Of a DNA stretch of 64,000 nucleotides, positions 16,765 to 24,863 are shown piece by piece. The notes beneath the pieces are model-generated. The model ran no database searches. It was not told the DNA's origin and saw only the letters and a list, made by a program, of their open reading frames with translations. How positions within the stretch are numbered: the first letter of the stretch is position 1; the number at the start of each line of letters is the position of its first letter. This DNA comes from DASPWW01 sp963756745 (GTDB lineage: Bacteria > Actinomycetota > Thermoleophilia > Solirubrobacterales > 70-9). The stretch is taken from positions 434,001 through 498,000 of the forward strand of contig CAVWOU010000010.1 of NCBI GenBank assembly GCA_963756745.1, in the 5' to 3' direction. The position numbers were made by a program, and so were the translations under genes.

Positions 16765-18384
16765 GTGAGCGCGATCGACGTAAATGCGGCGCTCGGGAAG
16801 GTCGGGTTGCCCGCGCCGATCGGCGAGCTCTCGGCGCGCGACTGGGATGCGATCGTCGTCGGCGGAGGCCACAACGGACTCACCGCCGCGGCGTACCTGG
16901 CGCGGGCCGGGAAGTCGGTGCTGGTGCTGGAGCGTCGAGACCACCTCGGCGGCGCGTGCACGCTGGAGCAGCCGTTCCCGGAGCCCGACTACCTGGTGAG
17001 CCCGTGCGCGTACGTGGTCGGGATGCTCGACGAGCTCGTGGTGGGTGAGCTCGACCTGCGCCGACACGGGTACGAGGTCCTGCTCACGGACCCGAACGCG
17101 TGGTGCCCGTTCCCCGACGGCACCTCGTTCGCGCAGTTCCCCGACGACGAGCGAACCGTCGCCCACATGCGCGAGAACGGGTTCTCGGAGCAGGACATCC
17201 GCGGCGCCTTTGCCTACGAGGAGACCTTCGACCGCGCCCGGAGCCTGCTTCGCGAAGGCCCCCTCGGCGACACCTGGAAGCGCCCCTCCCCGACCCGGGC
17301 GGAGATCGAGGAGCTGCTGGGGGACGAGGAGCTGATCTCGATCGTGTTCGAGGAGTCGATCGCGGACACGATCGACCGCTACGTCGACGACCAGCGGCTC
17401 AGGGACGCGCTGTTCGGCCAGGGCGTGATCGGCGCCTACGCGGGACCTCGCGATCCGGGGACTGCGTCGGTGCACCTGATGCACTCCCAGGGCGAGGTCG
17501 AGGGACGGGCATCGGAATGGGGCTACGTCGTGGGCGGGATGGGCCGTGTTTCGTTCGCGATCGCTGAGGCGGCCCGCGAGGCGGGAGCGACGCTCGCGAC
17601 CGGGGTCCCGGTCGCTCGGATCGTCCCGGGCGAGGGTGTCGAGCTCGAAAGCGGCGACAGGCTCCGCGCGGCGGTCGTGGTCTCGAACGCCGACCCGAAG
17701 CGCAACCTGGACATGCTCGAGCCCGACGCGGTGCCGGCCGAGTACCGCGAGCGGCTCGAGCGCTGGAAGGTCCGATCCTCGGTCGTGAAGCTGAACGCCG
17801 CCCTCACCCGGCTTCCGACGTTCACGGCGGCGGGCGACCTCGATCCGCTCCGGGCGATGATCTCGATCCAGCACGGGCTCGACGCGGCGCAGGAGGGGTT
17901 CGAGGCGTGCGAGCGGGGCGAGCCCGCGATCGGGTTCTGCGAGCTGTACTGCCAGACGGCGTACGACCCCTCGGTCGCGCCGCCGGGGCGCCACACGATG
18001 AGCGCGTTCTGCCACTACGCGCCGTACGAGCTCGCGGAGGGAGATTGGGAGAGCAGGCGGGAGGAGATCGGCGGGATGATCCTCGACTCGATCGCCGCCT
18101 ACGCGCCGGACGTGCACGAGTGCGTCGAGCACATGCAGGTCCTCGGGCCCCCCGACATCGAGGCCGGCATCGGGCTCACCGGCGGCCAGATCTTCCAGGG
18201 CGAGGCGATGCCCGACCAGATGTGGGACCGGCGGCTCACGTGGCGCACCCCGATCGAGGGCTTCTACATGTGCGGTGCGGCCACCCACCCCGCGGGCTCG
18301 GTGATCGCGCTCAACGGCCGCAACGCCGCGATGGCGGTGCTCGAGGACGTGGAGGAGGCGGTCCCGGCCGCGCCTCTATCCTGA
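16765..18384 (+). CDS. FAD-dependent oxidoreductase, PYROXD2/phytoene-desaturase-like
   Basis: A ~539-residue flavoprotein. The dinucleotide-binding motif is AIVVGGGHNGLTAAAYLARA (~29-48), followed by VLVLERRDHLGGAC. The C-terminal FAD-closing motif is GFYMCGAATHPAGSVIALNG (~505-524). The N-terminal GGGHNGL and C-terminal HPAGSV variants are typical of the PYROXD2 branch rather than of carotenoid desaturases, and no carotenoid genes lie nearby. The oxidised substrate is unknown. The start is set by a leaderless-type -10. It is followed after 13 nt by the MhqO-like gene, so the three genes to 19970 may form one unit. Confidence 0.75.
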   Translation: MSAIDVNAALGKVGLPAPIGELSARDWDAIVVGGGHNGLTAAAYLARAGKSVLVLERRDHLGGACTLEQPFPEPDYLVSPCAYVVGMLDELVVGELDLRRHGYEVLLTDPNAWCPFPDGTSFAQFPDDERTVAHMRENGFSEQDIRGAFAYEETFDRARSLLREGPLGDTWKRPSPTRAEIEELLGDEELISIVFEESIADTIDRYVDDQRLRDALFGQGVIGAYAGPRDPGTASVHLMHSQGEVEGRASEWGYVVGGMGRVSFAIAEAAREAGATLATGVPVARIVPGEGVELESGDRLRAAVVVSNADPKRNLDMLEPDAVPAEYRERLERWKVRSSVVKLNAALTRLPTFTAAGDLDPLRAMISIQHGLDAAQEGFEACERGEPAIGFCELYCQTAYDPSVAPPGRHTMSAFCHYAPYELAEGDWESRREEIGGMILDSIAAYAPDVHECVEHMQVLGPPDIEAGIGLTGGQIFQGEAMPDQMWDRRLTWRTPIEGFYMCGAATHPAGSVIALNGRNAAMAVLEDVEEAVPAAPLS

Positions 18385-18397
18385 GCCGCGGGAGACG

Positions 18398-19318
18398 ATG
18401 AAGCTCGAGGGCATCCACCACATCACGGCGATCACCGCGGAGGCGCAGCGAAACGTCGACTTCTACGCGGGCCTGATGGGGCTGCGGCTGGTGAAGAAGA
18501 CGGTCAACCAGGACCAGCCCTCCGTCTACCACCTCTTCTACGCCGACGAGGAGGGCGATCCCGGCTCGGACCTGACGTTCTTCGAGTTCCCCGGGACGCC
18601 CCGCGGCCGGGCGGGCGCGGGAATGGTGCACCGAATCGGCTGGCGCGTCGCGTCGACCGAGGCGCTCGACTTCTGGGAGAAGCGCCTCGGGGCCGCCGGG
18701 TACGAATCGCGGCGCGAGGCCGAGAGCCTGCGCTTCGCCGACTTCGAGGGCCTCGAGCACGAGCTGCGGGTCTCCGACGTCGACGACCCGCCTCTGATCG
18801 CCGATCATCCCGAGGTGCCCGCGGAGCTCGCTCTCCAGGGCTTCGACTTCGCGCGCGCCTACAGCGCCGATCCCGAGCGCAGCCGCCCCTATCTCGAGGA
18901 CACGCTCGAGTTCGCGCCGCGCGATAACGGCTGGGAAGCTCGCGGCGAGACGCGCGGCGGGCTGTGGTTCTACGACGAGCCCCCCGCCGAGTCGGGCCTC
19001 CAGGGCGCCGGCACGGTGCACCACATCGCGTGGGCCTCGCACATGGACGATCACGAGGCGTGGCGCGAGCGCGTGGCGGACGCCGGGCTCCACCCGACGC
19101 CGATCATCGACCGCTTCTACTTCCGCTCGATCTACTTCCGCGAGCCCTCGGGCGTGCTGTTCGAGATCGCGACGATCGGCCCCGGGTTCGCGGTCGACGA
19201 GCCCGCCGAACACCTCGGCGAGGAGCTCGCGCTGCCGCCGTTCCTCGAGGACATGCGCGAGCAGATCGAGCCGATCCTGACCCCGATCGAGAACCCGCGC
19301 ACCAAGACCCGGGCGTGA
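18398..19318 (+). CDS. MhqO-like VOC-fold ring-cleaving dioxygenase
   Basis: A 306-residue protein with two VOC halves. The first metal histidine is in GIHHITAI (~7), the second half has AGTVHHIAWAS (~208), and FREPSGVLFEIATIGPGFAV (~248-267) carries the usual C-terminal glutamate. This layout is that of MhqO/YfiE-type dioxygenases, which in Bacillus detoxify hydroquinones together with the hydrolase MhqD. The next gene is MhqD-like, 7 nt away, so the pair is conserved. The start follows GGGAGACG. Confidence 0.8.
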   Translation: MKLEGIHHITAITAEAQRNVDFYAGLMGLRLVKKTVNQDQPSVYHLFYADEEGDPGSDLTFFEFPGTPRGRAGAGMVHRIGWRVASTEALDFWEKRLGAAGYESRREAESLRFADFEGLEHELRVSDVDDPPLIADHPEVPAELALQGFDFARAYSADPERSRPYLEDTLEFAPRDNGWEARGETRGGLWFYDEPPAESGLQGAGTVHHIAWASHMDDHEAWRERVADAGLHPTPIIDRFYFRSIYFREPSGVLFEIATIGPGFAVDEPAEHLGEELALPPFLEDMREQIEPILTPIENPRTKTRA

Positions 19319-19325
19319 CCCGGGC

Positions 19326-19970
19326 ATGACGCTCGATCATCTCGTCCGCGAGCCGGCGGGGGAGCCGGCGGGGGCGTTGATCCTCAACCACGGTCGCGGC
19401 ACCGACGAGCGCGACCTCTACGACCTCATCGACGTGCTCGACCCCGAGCGGCGCCTGGTCGGGATCACGCCGGGGGCGCCGTTGACGAACATCCCGCCTG
19501 GCGGGCGGCACTGGTACGTCGTCCCGCGGGTGGGGTATCCCGACCCCGAGACCTTCCACACGAGCTACCGCCTGCTGAGCGAGTTCCTCGACGAGACGCT
19601 CGCGGCCCGCGGGCTGTCGTGGGACCGGGCGCTGCTCGGCGGGTTCTCGATGGGCGCCGTGATGTCGTACGCGGTCGGCCTCGGAGAGGGGCGGCCGTCG
19701 CCGGCCGGGATCCTGGCGATGAGCGGGTTCATCCCGACCGTCGAGGGATGGAGCGCCGACCTCGACGGGCGCCGTGGGCTCCCGGTCATGATCCACCACG
19801 GCACCCAGGACCCGATCATCGAGGTCGGGTTCGGCCGCGCCGCCAACGAGACGCTCACGCGCGGCGGCCTCGACGTCACCTACTACGAGACCGACGCCGG
19901 GCACTGGGTTCCGCCCGAGCTGCTCGACGAGTTCGCGCGGTTCGTCAGCCGCGTCGTTCCCGGCAAATAG
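19326..19970 (+). CDS. MhqD-like alpha/beta hydrolase
   Basis: A 214-residue serine hydrolase of the carboxylesterase/phospholipase family. The oxyanion segment is LILNHGRGTDERDLYDL (~19-35), the nucleophile elbow GGFSMGAVMSY (~105), the acid HHGTQDPIIE (~158) and the histidine DAGHWVPPE (~190). In quinone-resistance operons this hydrolase accompanies the MhqO dioxygenase. Its stop codon TAG is also the first half of the -10-like TAGACT of the next gene. Confidence 0.8.
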   Translation: MTLDHLVREPAGEPAGALILNHGRGTDERDLYDLIDVLDPERRLVGITPGAPLTNIPPGGRHWYVVPRVGYPDPETFHTSYRLLSEFLDETLAARGLSWDRALLGGFSMGAVMSYAVGLGEGRPSPAGILAMSGFIPTVEGWSADLDGRRGLPVMIHHGTQDPIIEVGFGRAANETLTRGGLDVTYYETDAGHWVPPELLDEFARFVSRVVPGK

Positions 19971-19973
19971 ACT
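19968..19973 (+). promoter_or_regulatory. -10-like TAGACT overlapping the upstream stop codon
   Basis: The TAG stop of the hydrolase gene forms the start of TAGACT, followed by 7 nt and the GTG of the ROK kinase. A leaderless start embedded in a stop codon also occurs at 59772. Confidence 0.45.
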
Positions 19974-19980
19974 CGGGGCC

Positions 19981-20931
19981 GTGCGGGGCGGCATAGACCT
20001 CGGCGGCACCAAGATCCAGGCCGCGATCGTGGACGACGGCAAGGTGGTCGCCGACGCGCGGCGGCCGACGCCGACGAAGGGCGGCCCGGAGGACGTCGCG
20101 GCGCAGATGGTCGAGGCCATGAAGGAGGCGGCCGAGGCGGCGAAGCTCGAGACCGGCTCGCTCGAGGGCATCGGCGTCGGCTCCCCGGGCGACGTCGACG
20201 AGAAGACGGGCACGGTGTCGGGCGCGCGCAACCTGCCCGGGTGGGAGGGATCGTTTCCGCTCGCGGACTGGCTCTCGGACGCGCTCGGCGCACCCGTGAG
20301 GGTCGGCAACGACGTCCAGGTCGCCGTCAACGCGGAGAAGAAGCTCGGCGCCGGACGTCCCTATGACTCGTTCATCGGCGTGTTCTGGGGAACCGGCGTC
20401 GGCGGCGGAGTGATTCTCGACGGCAAGGAGTGGCTCGGCCGCGGCGCCGCCGGCGAGATCGGCCACATGGTGGTGAAGCTCGGTGGCGCCCGCTGCACGT
20501 GCGGGCGGCGCGGCTGCCTCGAGGCATACGCCGGCCGCGGCGCGATGGAGATCGAGGCCCGCCGAGAGCACGAGAAGGGCACCAAGACCGACCTGTTCAA
20601 GATCATGAAGAAGAAGGGCCACGTTCGGCTGACGAGCGGGATCTGGGAGCGGGCGCTGAACGAAGGCGACAAGCTAGCCGAGAAGCTGATCGACCGTGCG
20701 GTGAAGGCGCTCGCCGCGGGCATCGCGTCGGCGGTGAACCTGCTCGACGTCGAGGCCGTCGTAATCGGCGGCGGGCTCGGGGTGCGGTTCGGTGAGCCCT
20801 ACGTGAAGAAGATCTCGAAGCAGATGCACAAGCACCTGTTCGTCGACGACAACCCGCCGGCGATGCACGTCGCGCAGCTCGGCGACTTCGGCGGCGCGAT
20901 CGGCGCGTCGCTGCTGTTCGACCAGAGCTAG
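19981..20931 (+). CDS. ROK family sugar kinase (glucokinase-like)
   Basis: A 316-residue ATP-dependent kinase. The phosphate loop is GGIDLGGTKIQAAIVDDG (~3-20); the sugar/zinc region holds GEIGHM (~160) and the ROK zinc motif CTCGRRGCLEAYAGRGA (~173-189). The catalytic Asp lies in VRVGNDVQVAVNAE (~104). It would phosphorylate glucose or a related hexose and feed the zwf and pgi enzymes encoded just downstream, which supports a glucokinase role. GTG 19981 is leaderless-type. A strong hairpin follows the stop. Confidence 0.82.
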   Translation: MRGGIDLGGTKIQAAIVDDGKVVADARRPTPTKGGPEDVAAQMVEAMKEAAEAAKLETGSLEGIGVGSPGDVDEKTGTVSGARNLPGWEGSFPLADWLSDALGAPVRVGNDVQVAVNAEKKLGAGRPYDSFIGVFWGTGVGGGVILDGKEWLGRGAAGEIGHMVVKLGGARCTCGRRGCLEAYAGRGAMEIEARREHEKGTKTDLFKIMKKKGHVRLTSGIWERALNEGDKLAEKLIDRAVKALAAGIASAVNLLDVEAVVIGGGLGVRFGEPYVKKISKQMHKHLFVDDNPPAMHVAQLGDFGGAIGASLLFDQS

Positions 20932-20936
20932 GACCG

Positions 20937-20967
20937 CCGCGCGCGCGGGCGGCGCTCGCGCGCGCGG
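20937..20967. terminator. GC hairpin between convergent ROK kinase and zwf
   Basis: Perfect 11-bp arms CCGCGCGCGCG / CGCGCGCGCGG around a 9-nt loop. It lies between two genes that converge, so it may work on both strands; there is no U-run on either. The remaining ~80 nt to zwf show nothing else. Confidence 0.45.
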
Positions 20968-21048
20968 TCGCGAACAGGGACATGCACGCCGACCGAGCGC
21001 TTCAGCTGCTGGTTGCCCTGCGAAGGCGTTGTGGCGTTCGCGTTCAGA

Positions 21049-22435
21049 TCAGGGGAGCCAGGGCTTTCGCCATCCGCCGTGGCCGGTCAGCAGGTGGCGT
21101 GCTCCGTCGGGCCCCCACGTCCCCTTCTCGTACTTCTCGACGCCGCCGGGATGGTCGAGCAGCGGCTGCACGATCCGCCACGTCTCCTCGATCGCCTCCT
21201 CCCTCGGGAAGAGCTCCGGATTGCCCTCGAGCGCGTCGTGCAGGAGCCGCTCGTACGGCTCGGGCTGATCGCCGACCTGCGCCTCGAACAGCAGGTCGAG
21301 GTGAACGGGCTGCAGCGTCGTCCTCGCCGGCCTTCTTCGCCAGCAGGCGGACGTCCGAGCCGGGCTCGGGCTCAATCCGGATCACCATCTCGTTGGGCTC
21401 GGGCCGCTTGCGCCCGCCGATCCCGAGCGGGGGCGGCTCCTGGAAGATCACCCGCACCTCGGTCTGCTTGACCGGCAGCGCCTTCCCCGCCCGGATGAAG
21501 AACGGGACACCGGCCCAGCGCCAGTTCTCGACGTCGAGGCGCAGCGCCGCGAAGGTCTCGGTCTTGGAGTCCTTCGCGACGCCGTCGACGTCGAGGTATC
21601 CGTCGTACTGGCCACGCACGTAGTGCCGCGGGTCGGCGTCGGGGATCGACCTGAACAGGTCGAGCTTGCGGTCGCGGATGGGGTCGGGCTCCGCGGGGCT
21701 CGCGGACGGCGGCTCCATCGCGACGAGCGCCATCACCTGGAGGAGATGGTTCTGGACGACGTCGCGCAGCGCACCCACCGGGTCGTAGAAAGCCCCCCTG
21801 TCCTCGACTCCGAAGTTCTCCGCCATCGTGATCTGGACGCAGTCCACGTAGCGGCGGTTCCACACCGGCTCGAGGATCGCGTTCGCGAACCGCAGGTAGA
21901 TGATGTCCATCACCGGCTCCTTGCCGAGGAAGTGGTCGATGCGCATGATCTGCGACTCCTCGAGCACCTCGTGCAGCTCGTTGTTGAGCTCGCGCGCCGA
22001 GGCGAGATCGTGGCCGAAGGGCTTCTCGATCACGAAGCGGGCGCTCTCGGCGACGCCGGCCTTGGCGAGCCCATGGACGACGATCGCGAACAGCGACGGC
22101 GGGATCTCGAGATAGAACACGATCTGCTTCGAGCCCTCCACCGCCTTGGCGACGCGCTTGTAGGTGTCGGGCTTCGAGTAGTCGCCGGCGATGTAGCTGA
22201 GCCGGTTCAGCAGCCGGTCGAGCACCTTGGCGTCGACGTCATCGATCTCCGCCTCGATCGCCTGTTTCGCGTGGTTGCGAAGGTCGTCGTCGCTCCAGTC
22301 GTCGATCGCGACGCCGATGATCTGGCAGTCGATCTCGCCGCGCCGCTCCATCCGGTACAGAGACTGGAAGGTCATCTTGCGGGCGAGGTTCCCGCTGATC
22401 CCGAAGATGACGAGCTTGTCCGCCTTCGCCGCCAC
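21049..22435 (-). CDS. zwf: Glucose-6-phosphate 1-dehydrogenase, one frameshift near the C-terminus
   Basis: Catalyses the first step of the oxidative pentose phosphate pathway. NAD(P)-binding IFGISGNLARKMTFQSLYRM (~9-28), the active-site block IMRIDHFLGKEPVMDI (~178-193, with the catalytic His in RIDHFLGK), and FVIEKPFGHDL (~150) are diagnostic. The last ~105 residues (QPVHLDLLFEAQVGDQPEPY … GGWRKPWLP) are in another frame because of one extra base near 21328. GTG 22435 is chosen as the first start after the divergent promoter. It faces gnd head to head and converges on the ROK kinase. Confidence 0.9.
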
Positions 22436-22448
22436 GCGTGCCGGCCGC

Positions 22449-22461
22449 AGCCTAATAGGAT
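22449..22461. promoter_or_regulatory. Abutting divergent -10 elements for zwf and gnd
   Basis: TAGGCT reads leftwards (22454-22449), 13 nt before the zwf GTG. TAGGAT reads rightwards (22456-22461), 7 nt before the gnd ATG. The two are a single base apart, so one opened region could serve both pentose-phosphate genes. Confidence 0.5.
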
Positions 22462-22468
22462 CACCGCA

Positions 22469-23484
22469 ATGCAGCTGGGGATGGTCGGACTCGGACGGAT
22501 GGGGGCGAACATCGTGCGCCGCCTGATGCGAGCCGATCACGATTGCGTCGTCTACGACGTCAGTGCGGACGCGGTCAAGGGAGTGGCCGGCGAGGGCGCG
22601 ACCGGCACCGACTCGCTGGACGACTTCGTCTCCAAGCTGACCAAGCCGCGCACCGCATGGGTGATGGTGCCCGCCGGCGAGATCACCGAGACCACGGTCC
22701 ACGCCCTCATCGACCGGCTCGAGTCGGGCGACGCGATCATCGACGGCGGCAACTCGTACTACCGCGACGACATCCGGCGCGCTGCCGAGGCCGCGGAGAA
22801 GGGGATCGACTACATCGACTGCGGCACGAGCGGCGGCGTATTCGGGCTCGAGCGCGGCTACTGCCTGATGATCGGCGGCCCCGACGAGTCCGTGGAGCGG
22901 CTCGACCCGATCTTCGCCACGCTGGCGCCCGGCGTCGAGGCCGCCGAGCGGACCCCGGGGCGGACGGGCGACCCGACGCCGGCCGAGCACGGCTACCTCC
23001 ACTGCGGCCCGAACGGCGCCGGCCACTTCGTGAAGATGGTCCACAACGGGATCGAGTACGGCGTGATGGCAGCGTACGCCGAGGGGCTGAACATCCTTCG
23101 CAACGCCGACGTCGGCGAGCGGAAGCGCGAGGCCGACGCCGAGACCGCGCCGCTCGAGCATCCCGAGTTCTACCGCTACAAGCTCGACATTCCCGACATC
23201 GCCGAGGTGTGGCGTCGCGGGAGCGTGATCGGTTCCTGGCTGCTCGACCTGACGGCTGCCTCGCTTCAGGAATCGCCCGATCTCGCGGATTACGAAGGTC
23301 GCGTGTCCGACTCGGGCGAGGGGCGCTGGACCTCGATCGCGGCGATCGAGGAAGGGGTGCCGGCGCCGGTGCTCAGCGAGGCCTGTACTCGCGCTTCGCC
23401 TCGCGCGGCCTCGACGACTATGCCGACAAGGTCCTGTCCGCGATGCGTAGGCAGTTCGGCGGCCACGAGGAGAAGAAGGACTGA
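22469..23484 (+). CDS. gnd: 6-phosphogluconate dehydrogenase, decarboxylating (one frameshift)
   Basis: Converts 6-phosphogluconate to ribulose 5-phosphate and CO2. Cofactor loop MVGLGRMGANIVRRL (~5-19), IIDGGNSYYRDD (~90), substrate region CGTSGGVFGLERGYCLMIGG (~115-134) and the catalytic HCGPNGAGHFVKMVHNGIEY (~178-197). At ~338 residues it is the short, NAD-type form. One base is missing near 23383: …APVLSEA is followed by LYSRFASRGLDDYADKVLSA in the next frame. A leaderless-type -10 precedes the ATG. Its TGA overlaps the start region of pgl. Confidence 0.9.
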
Positions 23485-24140
23485 GGACGGAGACCTTCGC
23501 GGACGCCGAGGCGGCCGCGCGGGCCGGGGCGGATCTGGTCGCGGCCGCGGCACGAGACGCGATCGGGGAGACGGGCCGCTTCTCGCTCGCGGTCAGCGGC
23601 GGCAAGACGCCGTGGCCGATGTTCGCCCGGCTCGGCGAGATGGACCTCGACTGGGACCACATCGACGTGTTCCAGGTCGACGAGCGCGTCGCGCCGGACG
23701 GCGATCCCGATCGCAACCTCACCCAGATCCGCGCGAACCTTCCGGAGGCGGCGCTCGCGCGCCTCCGCCCGATGCCCGTCACCGAGGAGGACCTGGACGC
23801 CGCCGCCATGCGCTACGAGGCCGAGCTGCCGAAGCCGCTCGACCTCGTCCACCTCGGGATCGGACCCGATGGCCACACCGCGTCGCTCGTTCCCGGCGAC
23901 CCCGTGCTCGAGGTCACCGACCGGCTCGTCGCCCTGACCGGCGGCGAGTACCAGGGCCGCCGCCGGATGACCCTGACCTATCCCGCGCTCGCCGAGGCAC
24001 GCAAGGTCTTCTGGCTCATCGCCGGCGAGGACAAGCGCGACGCGCTCGCGAAGCTTCTCGCTGGCGACCCGTCGATCCCCGCCGGTCGCGTCGAGGCCGC
24101 CGACGCGACCGTCCTCGCCGACGAGGCCGCGGCCGGCTGA
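23481..24140 (+). CDS. pgl: 6-phosphogluconolactonase, apparent CTG start
   Basis: Hydrolyses 6-phosphogluconolactone between the zwf and gnd steps. RFSLAVSGGKTPWPMFARL (~33-51), IDVFQVDERVAPDGDPDRNL (~60-79) and LVHLGIGPDGHTASLVPGD (~118-136) are the family motifs. The homologous N-terminus (TETFADAEAAARAGADLVAA) begins right after CTGAGG, where CTG overlaps the gnd TGA as CTGA, the position where neighbouring operons here have GTGA or ATGA. No ATG, GTG or TTG lies in frame until 23619, inside the domain. Either CTG is the start or a GTG has been miscalled. Confidence 0.82.
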   Translation: MRTETFADAEAAARAGADLVAAAARDAIGETGRFSLAVSGGKTPWPMFARLGEMDLDWDHIDVFQVDERVAPDGDPDRNLTQIRANLPEAALARLRPMPVTEEDLDAAAMRYEAELPKPLDLVHLGIGPDGHTASLVPGDPVLEVTDRLVALTGGEYQGRRRMTLTYPALAEARKVFWLIAGEDKRDALAKLLAGDPSIPAGRVEAADATVLADEAAAG

Positions 24141-24143
24141 GAG

Positions 24144-24794
24144 CTAGAAGCTGAGCCGTTCCACCTTGTCGCCGCGCGCAACAAGCACGTCGCTCACCAG
24201 CGCCGGTGGGAACAGGCCGTGCTCGACCACGCCGGGGATCGCGGCGAAGCGTTCGGCCAGCTCGGCCGGGTCGCCGACGTCGCCCTCGTAGTCGGCGATC
24301 ACGCCCAGGTCGGGCGAAGGGGGCCAGTCGCGAAGGCGCACGTCGCCGAGCTCGAACAGGCTCGCGCGCAGTCCGAACGGGTGGAGCTCGAGCGGAATCG
24401 GCGCGGCGATCGCGTCGACCGGCTTCGACGAGTCGGCGATCACGACGAAGCGCTCCGACGCCGCGGCGACGATCTTCTCACGCGTGTGGGCGCCGCCGCC
24501 ACCCTTCACCAGCCACCCGTCCGGCGCCACCTGGTCGGCGCCGTCGATCGCGATGTCGAGGCGCTCGAGGCGCTCGAACGCCTCGACCGGGATCCCGAGA
24601 TCGCGCGCCGCGGCCTCGGTGCGCGGGGACGTCGCCACGCATCGCAGGTCGAGCTTGCGCTCGGCTAGCGCCGGCAGCAGGTAGGCGACCGTCGATCCGG
24701 TCCCGAGGCCGACGGTCATGCCGCTCTCCACGAGCTGCGCTGCGGCCTCCGCCGCGCGCCGCTTCTCGTCCTCGATGCCCGAGCCCGCTGTGAT
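24144..24794 (-). CDS. rpiA: Ribose-5-phosphate isomerase A, start uncertain (ATC?)
   Basis: Interconverts ribulose 5-phosphate and ribose 5-phosphate. GMTVGLGTGSTVAYLLPAL, IAIDGADQVAPDGWLVKGG (~100) and the catalytic GGGGAHTREKIVAAASERF (~115) are clear. Homologues have ~20 more N-terminal residues than the first in-frame GTG (24731) would give; that extension is coded here (GIEDEKRRAAEAAAQLVESG). A -10-like TAGATT sits exactly 6 nt before an in-frame ATC at 24794, so that codon occupies the expected start position. It may be a rare AUC start or a miscalled ATG. It converges on pgl with 3 nt between stops. Confidence 0.82.
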   Translation of the reverse strand: MTAGSGIEDEKRRAAEAAAQLVESGMTVGLGTGSTVAYLLPALAERKLDLRCVATSPRTEAAARDLGIPVEAFERLERLDIAIDGADQVAPDGWLVKGGGGAHTREKIVAAASERFVVIADSSKPVDAIAAPIPLELHPFGLRASLFELGDVRLRDWPPSPDLGVIADYEGDVGDPAELAERFAAIPGVVEHGLFPPALVSDVLVARGDKVERLSF

Positions 24795-24800
24795 GACGGG

Positions 24801-24850
24801 AATCTATGGCCACAGCCCGGTAACAGCGAGCTCCGCCCCGGAGCTAGGAT
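24801..24850. promoter_or_regulatory. Divergent promoter region rpiA / tkt
   Basis: TAGATT reads leftwards at 24806-24801, 6 nt before the presumed rpiA start. TAGGAT reads rightwards at 24845-24850, 13 nt before the tkt ATG, which has a weak TTGGGG site in between. Unlike the other divergent pairs, the two hexamers are well separated. Confidence 0.4.
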
Positions 24851-24863
24851 GCGACTTGGGGAT

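Noticed and set aside
20937..20967. CG-alternating hairpin as a special Z-DNA or recombination site
   Set aside because: It is adequately explained as a GC hairpin between two convergent genes.
21044..23809. 921-codon minus-strand frame through zwf and opposite gnd
   Set aside because: Only the zwf part is coding; the N-terminal ~450 residues are antisense to gnd and pgl.
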